In this document: piece after piece, positions 33,380 to 43,119 of the stretch | Numbering within the stretch: the first letter of the stretch is position 1 | How the letters are laid out: every line of letters begins with the position of its first letter | Assembly (NCBI GenBank): GCA_010279815.1 | Contig: QEOQ01000426.1 | Span: 168,831 to 232,830 of the forward strand | DNA length: 64,000 nucleotides | Direction: 5' to 3' | Origin: Brachionus plicatilis | Lineage: Eukaryota > Rotifera > Eurotatoria > Ploima > Brachionidae | Made by a program: the position numbers and the translations under genes | Notes under the pieces: generated by a model | Databases searched by the model: none | The model's input: only the letters and a program-made list of their open reading frames with translations | Told to the model about the DNA's origin: nothing

Positions 33380-33710
33380 TAAAAATTCTTTATTTATTTC
33401 TTTTGGCAAACAACTAAAGCAAACCCAATTTGAGCACTCTTCACAAGATTACCATTTTGACGTGTTCTCTTTCTTCTCAGCCATCTTTGTTTCACATGAG
33501 CTACACAATATATCGGATTCTGATAAGTTATCATTTTAATCTGGTGTTAATTTGCTTTCAACAAGCTTTCGTGGTCGTCCTCTTCCTCTTCCAGTTCCTT
33601 TTTTATTTTTTTTGACCTCTTCTTGTTCTTATTTAGCTTCACTGATTGCGTCTTTTAGATTTTGAACAGTATAATTTTTTTTTAGATTGGATTTCTTTGT
33701 TCTGTGACAT
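33380..33710 (-). pseudogene. Internally deleted pogo-like transposase: HTH start, AT-hook, PHD-like finger
   Basis: One minus-strand frame, interrupted by three TAA stops, encodes in order: NYTVQNLKDAISEAK (the start of a psq/CENP-B-type helix-turn-helix), GTGRGRGRPRKL (an AT-hook-like run), and a zinc finger with DILCSSC, CEECSNWVCFSC and FLCDDC. The finger spacing Cx2C...Cx2C-x4-C-x2-C...Cx2C is PHD-like, with Cys in the usual His position. HTH_psq at the N-terminus and a PHD-like finger at the C-terminus are both found in insect and other invertebrate Tigger/pogo transposases. Here the DDE domain between them is missing, so the piece looks like an internal-deletion copy or a retroposed remnant. 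Confidence 0.6.
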
Positions 33711-33998
33711 TTTTAGCTTATTTTTAAACAATTTGCTTTTTTTTATGTTCGAAATAAAAACTCGGTTTTAAAAAAAAAAAAATTGAGAGTTAGAGAGAGA
33801 ATATAATTTTACAATATTTTTTAATTATAAAAAATAGTGTCACTGCATTTTCTAGTCTTTGAGTCATTGAGTTAAAATTAAATAACTTAATTTCAAAATT
33901 TAAAAAAAGTTAAATAGAAAAAAAAACTTGCCAATTTGTAAAATAAAAATTTGAAGATTTTTTATTGAAAATGAAAAATAAATTTGCTATCTTAAATT

Positions 33999-34260
33999 CA
34001 GAGTTGTTTATAAGTCCCAAAAAAAGTCCAAGTCATTTTTATTTTTTTTTCAAAAGTCCAAGTCTAGAATTTTTTTTTTAAATTTTCTAGATTATGCTTC
34101 ATATCAAAAAATTTATAAACTCTTGGGTTGTCTAATGCAAATAGATTTGCCATTTATCAGAATTTTGTTGCAATTTTAGAATAAATTTCTTCTTAAGTAA
34201 TTCAAAATTTTAAAGCCTGGCTTTGGACTTTGAAAAAAAAAATTTAAAGTCTTTGTTTTT
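33999..34260. mobile_element. hAT MITE (AAGTC family), right end missing
   Basis: It starts CAGAGTTGTTTATAAGTCC and carries the conserved interior segment in the opposite orientation to the copy at 19,859 (CTCTTGGGTTGTCTAATGCA). No matching right terminus is found before unrelated repeat sequence begins. Confidence 0.65.
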
Positions 34261-34966
34261 AGAATAAAAAATAATTTCGGTTTATTTTTTATTCTGAAAA
34301 CATATATTTTGTTTTGTTTGATTTAATAAATTTTTTTTTGGTTGAATAAATGTGTTCATTATTTATTAATTTTGTTGGGAATTTACAAAATTAGTTATAT
34401 TAAAATATTAAAAGTCAATAAAATTTAAACTGTACGAAATTCAAATTTCTTATTACTGATTAAATCAGAAAAAAATCGTTAACGTTAATTAACGGGAGTT
34501 AACGAGGTTAACGCCATTAAAATTTTTGATTTTTTAAATAAATTATTAAAAAAATTTTTTAATTTTTAAATGTTGGTTTAAAAACATAAAAAAAAAACTC
34601 TGCAATTTTCTGTAAAATGCACACCATCAAAAAATCCTTGATTAAACTATGCAATAAATTGCAGAGTTTTTGCAGAGCTTGGAATTCTTTTGTACAAAAT
34701 TTGTACAATATTGTACTTTTTGCAGAACCATTTTTGCACAATTAGAAAAAAAATTATAAAATTTTTACTATTTGTACTGTAATTTTTGTACTAAAATTTC
34801 ACATTGCCCTAAATAATACAAAATGCTTGCTGAATAATAGATGAGGCTCTGCAAAAACTCTGTAGTTAAATTGCACAGTTAAATTAAATTCTTTTTAATG
34901 ACGTGCATTTTACTGCGAAATGCAGAGTTTTAGAAGAGCCTCGGCTAATATTCAGCATGTATTTTG

Positions 34967-35029
34967 CAGAGTTGTTTAAAAGTCCGGACTTGGACTTGAC
35001 TTGAGACTTGTGACTTTTAAACAACTCTG
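34967..35029. mobile_element. Minimal hAT MITE of 63 bp
   Basis: The unit is little more than two termini: CAGAGTTGTTTAAAAGTCC at the left and GACTTTTAAACAACTCTG at the right, with about 26 bp of AAGTC-type sequence between. GTATTTTG flanks both sides exactly (34,959-34,966 and 35,030-35,037). The interrupted family A sequence reads continuously once the insert and one duplication copy are ignored. Confidence 0.9.
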
Positions 35030-35067
35030 GTATTTTGCATTATTTAGCATTCTCAGAGAGATTTAAT

Positions 35068-35343
35068 CAGACTTCTTTATAAGTCACAGTTTTAAGTCTA
35101 AGTTATGATTTGCACAAAATTTTTTTTATCAATATTCTGCTTCATTTGGACCAGTTGAAAGAATTTTTTCATAATCTGGTTACATTAACAGACCACATAA
35201 GTCAAGATTAACAGCCAGGAATTCGGAAGTAACTACTTTATTGGTATCAAATATAAATTTATTTAAAAAAAAAACTTAAAAAAAAAAAAATTTTTGTAAT
35301 TGACTTGACTTGACTTAAGACTTTTGACTTAAAAACAAGTCTG
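35068..35343. mobile_element. hAT MITE (AAGTC family) carrying transposase C-terminal coding sequence
   Basis: It begins CAGACTTCTTTATAAGTCAC and ends ACTTAAAAACAAGTCTG, with GATTTAAT duplicated exactly on both sides (35,060-35,067 and 35,344-35,351). The centre, 35,130-35,265 on the plus strand, encodes SASFGPVERIFS, a stop, then SGYINRPHKSRLTARNSEV and TTLLVSN. This is the hAT C-terminal dimerisation motif (S-x-x-x-E-R-x-F-S...NxxRxRL). It identifies the superfamily and shows the MITEs are deletion derivatives. Confidence 0.9.
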
Positions 35344-35376
35344 GATTTAATCAAATACCATTCAAAAGCTATTTAA

Positions 35377-35890
35377 TAATAATAATAAAAATAATAATTT
35401 AGGTTATAGAAAAAGAATGATTATTCATCATCCTCTAACGGAGCCCAAGTTATAAATAATCCATAAATAATAATTTACAATTTAATGTAGCCATAAATAA
35501 TTTACAATTTTTAAAATAAATATCAAGTTTATTTTTAAAACTGTTAGTTTTCATTTGTTCGACAACCTCTCTTGGTAGCTCGTTCCATAACTTTGACACT
35601 CGATTTGTAAAGAAGTTGAATCTACAGTTGTTATTTCGCACCAATTGTTTTACAAATCCATAATTGAGACTTCTTGTATTATAATGCCCTGGAATCCGAT
35701 TCAAAGGATAGTGCCAATCAATTATGTCAAAATTTTTACAATATTAAACTGCTCAATCAAATCGCCTCTTATACTTCTTTGTTTCAAACTGGTTAAATTC
35801 AGCTTCTCCAAACTATTTTCATAACTAAGGTTTCTAAATTCACTTATGATTTTTGTTGCTCTTCTTTGGATTCCAGACTTTTCGAATATT
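35377..35890 (-). pseudogene. LINE C-terminal fragment (Rex1/CR1-like), minus strand
   Basis: The reverse strand encodes IQRRATKIISEFRNLSYENS, LKQRSIRGDLIEQFNIVK, then (after a frame shift) HYPLNRIPGHYNTRSLNYGF and FNFFTNRVSKLWNELPREVV. Its 3' tail of AAT units lies at 35,377-35,400. The 5' end is truncated within the QRRATK block. Confidence 0.75.
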
Positions 35891-35907
35891 TAATCTGATT
35901 TTTTTAA

Positions 35908-36075
35908 TCGGGCATGCTTCCGTTTTTTGAAAAAACATTATTTAACGGAAAAATTTAACGATTTTAAAAAACAATAAATTTTTTTAAAAAATATAATTTT
36001 AGATCATTTTGTACAATTTTATACCTGAAAAACCATAATTATAAAACAGTTAATATCGTTAACGTTATTATTAAG
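35908..36075. repeat. GTTAACGTT repeat, copy of 28,829
   Basis: Starts AATCGGGCATGCTTCCG and ends in CGTTAACGTTATT, matching the left half of the repeat at 28,829-29,000. Confidence 0.6.
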
Positions 36076-36160
36076 TTTTTACTATTTGTACTGTAATTTT
36101 TGTACTAAAATTTCACATTGCCTTATTTAGCATTTTTCAGAGAGATTCAATCAAATACCA

Positions 36161-36280
36161 ATTTTTTTTTTACATTATGTGGTATCAAAAATCTATCATG
36201 TGGCTGAAAGGAAGGACTAAGTCTCCATTCCAACCGGCCAAGGCTTCGCCTAAATTATTTTTTAAATAAATAAATAAATT
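36161..36280 (+). mobile_element. 120-bp retroposon insertion with 12-bp duplication
   Basis: AATCAAATACCA is present on both sides (36,149-36,160 and 36,281-36,292). The insert contains GGCTGAAAGGAAGGACTAAG and ends in AAATAAATAAATAAATT. A 12-bp duplication and a short-repeat tail point to target-primed reverse transcription by a LINE. It is either a SINE or a very short LINE copy. Confidence 0.75.
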
Positions 36281-36589
36281 AATCAAATACCATTCAAAAG
36301 CTATAAGCAAAATACTATTAAGTCAAAAGATTTAAAAAAAAAAAAATTCAAGTCAAGTAAAAAGACTTTTTTTGAAAATTTTTAAAATTTTTGAAAAGAC
36401 TATAAAATGGCTTTTTTTTTCTGACTTTTGTGAAAGTCTGTTTCTATCAGACCCTGCAATAATTAAAAAATTAGATTATTTTTTTTTAGTTTAATTTGAG
36501 CATATCAGACTTGGCTTGAAGTCACAAATTTTGACTTGTTTGAAAAATTAATGAACTGACAGGTGGCATCTTGAAGTTAATGATCAATG

Positions 36590-37162
36590 CTCATTGTACA
36601 AGACTTATGTAAGACCACATTTGGAATATGCTGTACAAGCGTGGTGTCCTTTCAATAGCAAGGATATCAAGTGTCTTGAAATGGTACAAAGAAGGGCTAC
36701 GAAGTCAATACATCATCTCAGACATATCACGTATGAGGAGAGATTAAGAAAATTAAGGCTGCAAAAATTGTCTGAAAGGAGAGAAAGAGGAGACATGTTA
36801 CAGATGTTCAAATTCGTCAGGGGCTTCAATAAAGTAAACTGATTTTATCCAAAAATCCCTGCTAACTCACTCACTCAGACTGGACCGGCTGGGTCCATTA
36901 GAGGTGGTCTTCATCGTTTAAGACAGCAACGAACAAATTGTAGAAAAAGAGAAAACTTTTTCACAAATAGAGTAGTGAAAGGATGGAACAAACTGCCTAC
37001 ACAAATTTGTGAATCCAGAACAGTTAATGGTTTTAAAAGCAAGTTTGACAAAGCGTAAACAAAATAAGTTACCATATCTAGGAGTCTACTGTCTCTAAGC
37101 TTCGTAAATGACCAAAGGTGGCTCATTTACTGTAGTTACTCTATATTATTATTATTATTCAA
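36590..37162 (+). pseudogene. LINE C-terminal part (Rex1/CR1-like) with ATT tail
   Basis: The frame begins YKTYVRPHLEYAVQAWCPF and continues EMVQRRATKSIHHLRHI, ERRERGDMLQMFKFVRGF, a stop near 36,840, then FFTNRVVKGWNKLP. It ends in five ATT units at 37,142-37,159. It is 5'-truncated, starting inside a GGCATCTTGAAGTT-ended fragment at 36,566. Confidence 0.8.
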
Positions 37163-37463
37163 AAAGTTTATCAGTATTTATTAAAATTAATCTTTGATTT
37201 TTTTTTTATTTTAAATAGTTTTGGGGTTTATCCCAAGGAACGTCCAGATGGCGGATAAAAAAAAATGTTTTTGTTCTTTGAAAAAAATTTCCAATGGTGT
37301 CAAAAAACGTTTCTCTTCATTTTGTTCATCGATTAGAAATTCCATAAATTTTAAAGCTCAATGAAAGGCCAGTAATAATTTTTTTTTAATTTTAGATTGC
37401 TTCTTCTGAAAAATAACATAAAAGGGTAATACATTAAAATTAGACTTTTTTGAAGTAAGAAAA

Positions 37464-37520
37464 TGTGAGTGTATTCGCATTTTTTGAGTCCGACTCAAAG
37501 TCGGCTTACAATCAAAAATA
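37464..37520 (+). repeat. Conserved 3'-end repeat with hairpin, right copy
   Basis: Plus-strand copy of the unit at 30,945-31,000. Its hairpin 37,490-37,504 (CCGACT, loop CAA, AGTCGG) is perfect, and the other copy differs in loop and stem bases yet can still pair. It lies about 90 bp upstream of the small secreted ORF. Confidence 0.55.
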
Positions 37521-37611
37521 AAACAGAAAAAAAATCAACACTCACTCTTTTTTTTCTTTCTAGCTTTAAAACAATATAAAACTTAAACAAACTTAAATCA
37601 TTCAAATAATA

Positions 37612-37779
37612 ATGAGAATAGCAAATTTTTTAACAATTTTATTCATAATTTTGTGCGCGCTGAGCCAATATGCATCACCTTATCGAATCAAGAAACGAAT
37701 CTATTTTAAATCGCGATACGCAATACATGATGACCATCACCCTCCTATTTTACCGGGCTTGGGACCGACTGTGGCATAG
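37612..37779 (+). CDS. Possible small secreted peptide, 55 residues
   Basis: An ATG follows a strong pyrimidine tract and CTAG at 37,546-37,562, a good acceptor for cis- or trans-splicing. The peptide starts MRIANFLTILFIILCALSQ, a textbook signal peptide, followed by a basic KKR at about 27-29 and a His/Pro-rich end (HDDHHPPILPGLGPTVA). KKR could be a prohormone cleavage site, which is inference. The GC content rises sharply from 37,640 to 37,910, beyond the stop at 37,777. In that stretch another frame reads DCGIVMMDRKTVGRSSANKA to a stop at about 37,870, so a frame shift, an intron or a longer gene is possible. Two short hairpins (GTTCG-TCAG-CGAAC and GTTCTC-ACTTCG-GAGAAC) also lie there. 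No family is recognised. Confidence 0.4.
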   Translation: MRIANFLTILFIILCALSQYASPYRIKKRIYFKSRYAIHDDHHPPILPGLGPTVA

Positions 37780-38006
37780 TTATGATGGACAGGAAGACCG
37801 TGGGACGTTCGTCAGCGAACAAAGCCACTCAACCGAGCCGCAGCTGCGATCTCGACCTTGCTCACGACTAGCCTGGAACCACAAACCAAGCATTGTTCTC
37901 ACTTCGGAGAACACTTAACTCAGTCTTCCATTTGACACCAAAACTATTAACTAATTAAAAATCATTTATTTTCCAATTTTTTATTAACAAAAAAATTTTG
38001 TAAATT

Positions 38007-38965
38007 TTAAATTTTAACTTTTTTATTTTTTACAATCTGAGAGCAAGTCTCACCAGTGCGCTTTCGTGACACAACAAAGCTAACCAAATCGCTGTAATTA
38101 TCCAACTCTCCATTTTGAATTTTTCTCTCGCTTGTCTCAATTGTCTCGCTTAGACTGAGCATCTCGTCCCGGTGTCCAATTTCATATTTGCTAATCTCGC
38201 GCATTACGCAATCACTCGCTTTAAAAAACCCCTCCAACACACATCTCTGCTGTTCATCTTCACTGTTCTCCCACTTGAACATCTCTTCAAATTTAACACC
38301 ACTAGAGCTCAGCTTAGCCTTGATTATTTTGCCTAGTGCTAACATTTGATTCAAAAAGCCCAACGGCAATCGCTCATCTGCGCCAATAGCACCCAGCTGC
38401 TTCCACACCAAGTTGTAAATGCTTAGCATTTTGATAAATAGGAAAATTTTTTTCTCATCAATTAGCAGCGAATTTAGCACACTACTAAGCCATATGATAA
38501 AAAAATGCTTTTTCACTAGATCAATAAGAGCGTACTTGGACTCACATGTTTTTATGAGTAGATCTAAAATTAGGCTTTTCAGGTCATTGTCGCTCATTTT
38601 GGACTCGTATATGGACAATAGTTGTCTGTATATAAATCTTTTTTGGTACAGGCGATATTCTAGCGAGCTGCGAATGCCGCTCACTAGGACAGTCATGATC
38701 CATCGTCGCTCTTCTCTGAACTCGAGGGATGAGCTGTTGAAAAATTTGTAGAACTCAGGCACATTGGCGAGATCAAGGACTGGCTTGAGCAGATAGAATG
38801 AAACAAGAGGCTTGTAGAGTTTGTGTCCAGGCTCGACTATGATCGACACAGTCTCGGCCAAAAAAACGCTGATCACACTGGACACACGCTGATTTTCTTT
38901 GTCCAATGAATTGCGCAGTAAGTCTATCACATAGAGGATTATGTTTTTGCAGTAAACTCGACTGT
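38007..38965 (-). CDS. URB1: URB1 exon 4: C-terminal region
   Basis: Last exon of the minus-strand URB1 gene. The acceptor CCAAG ends at 38,966, and two bases complete the codon begun in exon 3 (phase 1). It encodes about 319 residues ending at the stop at 38,007. The start, NIILYVIDLLRNSL, then FLAETVSIIVEPGHKLYKPL and FNSSSLEFREERRWI, aligns block by block with the C-terminal conserved region (NopRA1 domain) of animal URB1: LLxLMDxxRNGL, LLQPEHxxYLxL, FYSSxxxxKxxREWxL. The last 60 residues are less conserved. URB1 is a large nucleolar HEAT/ARM-type scaffold of the 60S pre-ribosome. The GTG at 38,930 is inside the exon and is not a start. Confidence 0.9.
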
Positions 38966-39027
38966 CTTGGATTAGAAAAATTTAGTGGTCATTTTTTTAT
39001 TTTTTTTTTTCAAGGGTTAAAGCTCAC

Positions 39028-39162
39028 TTTCTAAGTGGGATACAAAACGGAATAGAGAACCGTAGGCTAGCATTCTGAGCTTGGCGCAATCACTGCTCAA
39101 GCTTGAGAATAGATATGCCAAACAATTTGATTGAATGAATTGGAGAACATCGACAACGTTTG
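39028..39162 (-). CDS. URB1: URB1 exon 3 (45 codons)
   Basis: This short exon is bounded by an acceptor TTTAAG ending at 39,163 and a donor GTGAGC at 39,027, both phase 1. It encodes VVDVLQFIQSNCLAYLFSSL and DCAKLRMLAYGSLFRFVSHL. These match the URB1 segment between the YDPxF block and the C-terminal domain (ASNCLxxxxxALSSxDxxVRxxAY). Intron 3 to exon 4 is only 62 bp, while intron 2 upstream is about 5.6 kb because of insertions. A frame-only scan would miss this exon. Confidence 0.85.
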
Positions 39163-40012
39163 CTTAAAGGACATCATTTTAAAAATGTTATTCAAAAATG
39201 TAATTTATTATATGAGTATGGCTGCGTAAAGATAAAATATCTTTACGTAGAATTGTCTTACTACAGATAATTATCTCTACCTAGTAAAGTAAATTTTTTG
39301 AAGATAAAATATCTTTCACAAGAAAGCACTACAAAAAGATAATTAATTGATTACTTTTAATTTTGTTATTAATAAAATCATTAATGAACTTCTAATTGAC
39401 AAATTAATTAGATAATAAGTCTGCAAAATACTCTGCAATTTTATGCATTATACACGCCATTAAAAAGTATTCTAATCAACTGTGCAATTACATTGCAGAG
39501 TTTTTGCAGACATATATTTTCAGATTAAGCAAAGTTGCTTAAACATCAAGCATTTTACAGAACTAAATTATTCCATATGGTAAAAAAGTTATTCAAGTTT
39601 TTCTGAATTGAAACGATCGAATTGAAATGAATTTCACAACCCCCCTTTTTACTGAACTTAAATAGATTTAAATATTTGAATTGATTTTAAAAAAATATTT
39701 ATTAATAAAGACAAAAAAATTTCCTGTTTTAAAGGCAAATTGAAGTTTAAGATCAAGATCAATAGATCAAAATATAAATTGTAATATTTTTTTTAAATAA
39801 TAGAGAAAAATATTCTTTTTCCTAAGCAATTTTGAATATTTTCATATTCAAAATTTTAAAATGCTCCTTTTTATTGAACTTTAATAGGTTTAAATATTTA
39901 AATTGATTTTAATGAAAATTTACTTTTAAAGACAATAAATTTCACTGTTTTTAAATTTAAAATTTATTAAAGTGGAAAAATAAAATTATTTCAGTTTGAA
40001 TGAATGGATATA

Positions 40013-41080
40013 CAGTCCCGTTCTGTTCACTTGTTTTTACCAAAATTTACGCAAATTTACGTAATTTTACGTAATTTTACGTAAAATTACTTAAAATTAC
40101 GTAAATTGACAAATGTAAAAAATGGTAATTTTACGAAAAATTACGTAAATTTACGTAAAATTACGTAAAATTACGTAAATTTGCGTAAATTTGCGTAAAA
40201 TCAAAAAGGGACAAAAAAGTTATGATTTTTGGAAAAAAAGGTTACAATTCTGCTTTTTCATCGACTTTCTACTTTTTACCATGTAAATAAAAATTTACGT
40301 AAATTTACGTAAAATTTAGTAAATTTTTTTATTTTTTAATGTAAAATTGTGTAAATTTACGTAATTTTACGTAAATTTACGTAAATTTTTAACTTTTTTA
40401 GGATAATCTAGAAAAAAGTTAATTTTTTATTAAAATTATTTTTAATTTTTATTAGAAAAATATATGAATATACAAATTTTACGCTATTTTTTAAAACAAA
40501 TTCATGGTATATTATTTACAAATAAGTTTTAATTAAAAATAATATTATTTCAGTGTTTCGAAAATTCACCATTATTTTCAATGACAATCTTAATGGTCTA
40601 TTACAAAATATTAATTTTCTTTCTCTCAATTAATATTACTTACTTTTTTCAAATTGTTAATATATTTTACACAGTGTTCCGGGGTTAAATTTTTTTGAAA
40701 AGATCGAATTGACTCAACAGCTTCTTCGATGGTTTTTATATTTCTTTTCCTCACATAAGTTTTCAATTTATGCAAAATGTTTTTAGAGAGAAACGGGGTG
40801 CTTTGGGTAAAACAAAACCTTTTTTTTTATTTTTTTTTTTTTTAATTTTCTCAGGTTAAGTCTCCGTCAAAATCGCCTGATTTAAACCCTATAGAGATGA
40901 TATGGAGTGAATTGAAAACTTATGTGAGGAAAAGAAATATAAAAACCATCGAAGAAGCTGTTGAGTCAATTCGATCTTTTCAAAAAAATTTAACCCCGGA
41001 ACACTGTGTAAAATATATTAACAATTTGAAAAAAGTAAGTAATATTAATTGAGAGTGAACAAGTGAACAGAACGCGACTG
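40013..41080. mobile_element. Tc1/mariner element with inverted duplication of its transposase end
   Basis: The ends CAGTCCCGTTCTGTTCACTTG (left) and the inverse of CAGTCGCGTTCTGTTCACTTG (right) are flanked by TA on both sides. On the plus strand 40,855-41,052 encodes SPSKSPDLNPIEMIWSELK, then YVRKRNIKTIEEAVESI and TPEHCVKYINNLKKV. The SPDLNPIExxW motif is the third catalytic block of Tc1/mariner DDE transposases. The last 140 bp of this coding part is repeated almost perfectly in inverse at 40,622-40,762, and 40,040-40,410 is a dense array of TTTACGTAAA palindromes. It lies inside URB1 intron 2 and cannot encode a full transposase. Confidence 0.85.
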
Positions 41081-41082
41081 TA

Positions 41083-43119
41083 AAAGTTAAAAATTTTAAT
41101 TTTTGAATTATCTTAACCTGAATTATTCTTCGTTTACTTCGTATACCTTCGTTTTTAAAATTATGCTCAATTAAAATTAATTTTTTTTTCTAATTTCCGA
41201 TTCGTATTATAAATTATAAAACAAAATATTATTTACATTGGGCTGAAAAGAAGGACTTTGATCCATTCTGAACTGACCCGAATCTGTTTTAAAAAAAAAA
41301 TTTTTCTTTAAAATTTTTTTTTTTTTTACATTTTCAAATAATAAAGAATTATTATTAATTATTATTATTAACCTGAATTATTAAAAAAAAAAGAGCTGTT
41401 TCAAACATTAATCTAATTGATGCTGTTCATGATGAGTCGCTCAATCAAAGAAGAAAAAATTAAGTACTGATTTATTTTATATAGTTTTTTTCATTTTCTT
41501 GTCTATCAAATAATTTCTTTATCTAATAAAAAATATTTTTATATAGTGTTGTGTTTTCTATTAGTTGATAAAAATATCTAGTTGATTTAATCTTTTTATC
41601 TAATAAAGTTAATACTATGCCATTTGTTAGTATGTATCAAACGAACTTCATTTATCACTAAACTCAAAATTTTTAAAGAAAAAAATGTTTTCCGGTTCGG
41701 TTAGGTGAGCTATAGTCATGTTTTAGTGGAACAATTCTTGTTCCCAGATTTAAGTAGAGAGGGCATTTGGTAATTTGGATTGTTGAATGGGTAATACCAA
41801 GTCAACTAGATCAGAGCAAATTCTATTTCTAAAACACTTTCAAATTAAAAAAAAAATTATTAACTTTAACTGTTTATTTTTTTATCAGTATCGAGAATTA
41901 GACATTCTATTAAATAGCTTTTTAATTCAATTTATTCTCATAGTCTAAAATTTTTTCACCTAATTCTATTTTGGTTCACTTTTTCGTAAAAAAAAAATTA
42001 GGTGAACTTATAGTTCACAAACCGGAGAGCAAAAACTGATCGCAAAATATGTGAACCATGTTTCACCAAACCGACTAGATCGAGTTTTTCAACGATTGAA
42101 TATTCATTCAAATCTGAATGAATTATTTATCTATTTTCATTTTATTTTATCTTATTTAAATTAATTTTTAATTTTTTTGTTTCATATAGTTTATTTTGAA
42201 GGTTGGTGCTGGTACAGATATACAAATGAATAATTAAATTATTTAAAAGTTAAATAAAGAATATTCAATATTTTTACAAATGTCTAAATAAAAATTAAAC
42301 TCATTCTATTTTACTTAAGAGTTTAATTTCAAATATGAAAATGCTTGCAATATTATCTTAAAATTATTTTTTTATTCGAAACTGAAAAAATATTTTGTCA
42401 AACTAGACAAACATCTAGAGTTGTCTAAAAGTCACAAGTCTTAAGTCAAGTCCAAGTTAAGGACTTAAATTTTTTTTAAAGGCCGGACTTTATTTTTAGT
42501 GACTTTGACTTAAACTAGGTCGCCAAAATAACTATCTGGAACCGCAAAAAGATTATTAATCAGTCATGATTTTAAAATAAAAATAAAGTCCAAAATTTTA
42601 AGTTTTCAAAAAAATTTAATAGATAGATGCTTAATTTACTTTAATTAATTTGCCAATGATTGGAAAATTTTGTACCATCAAGTGAATAAAATCGAGAAAA
42701 TTAATTTAAAAATTTTATTCAAAGGCTTGTTACATAACGGTGCATCACTTACTCTCCATAGTTTTATTTTTATTTATATTTATTTCAACAGTTTATTAAT
42801 ATTTATGGATAACAAAAATATTTAAAAACAATGACTTATGATACGCTATCAAACAACATTTTATTACGATTATTGCAACAGTTTATTAATAAAAATTTAA
42901 AAAACATTTATTGGTTTTGTGAATTTCAGTACAAAATGACAAAAAGAACAAAAAAAAATAAATAAAAAATTGAAAAATTTTTTTTCAATAAGTTTTCAAA
43001 GCTTTCAAAGTCTGCAAAACTCTGCAAATTTAGAAGAAATTAAATTTCAATGTGTTCAAATGCAGTGCATTTTTTAGAGATTTTACACATCATTAGCAGA
43101 CTTTGACAGTTGATGATGT
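41083..43119. other. URB1 intron 2, repeats only
   Basis: Contains a retroposon 3' end at 41,236-41,300 (GGGCTGAAAAGAAGGAC), a weak coding-like relic at 41,690-41,830, a LINE tail at 42,170-42,240 and a hAT MITE left half from 42,416 (TAGAGTTGTCTAAAAGTCAC) to about 42,620 whose right end is gone. No host exon is seen here. Confidence 0.5.

Larger units (their letters stand above)
34590..36330. repeat. MITE family A territory broken up by later insertions
   Basis: Pieces of family A (CTCTGCAAAAACTCTG, CATTATTTAGCATT, GAGATTTAATCAAATACCAT, and AAAAGCTAT) can be followed at 34,600-34,700, 34,830-34,966, 35,030-35,067, 35,344-35,376, 36,120-36,160 and 36,281-36,320. They are separated by two hAT MITEs, a minus-strand LINE, a GTTAACGTT repeat and a 120-bp retroposon. 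The order of insertion can be read from the target duplications. Confidence 0.6.

Noticed and set aside
38419..38751. 110-codon plus frame opposite URB1 exon 4
   Set aside because: Antisense shadow of the conserved C-terminal domain.
41690..41830. Possible ISXO2-like transposase relic (SGTILVPRFK, stop, RGHLVIWIVE)
   Set aside because: Only a few residues fit and the frame is broken; not enough to name.
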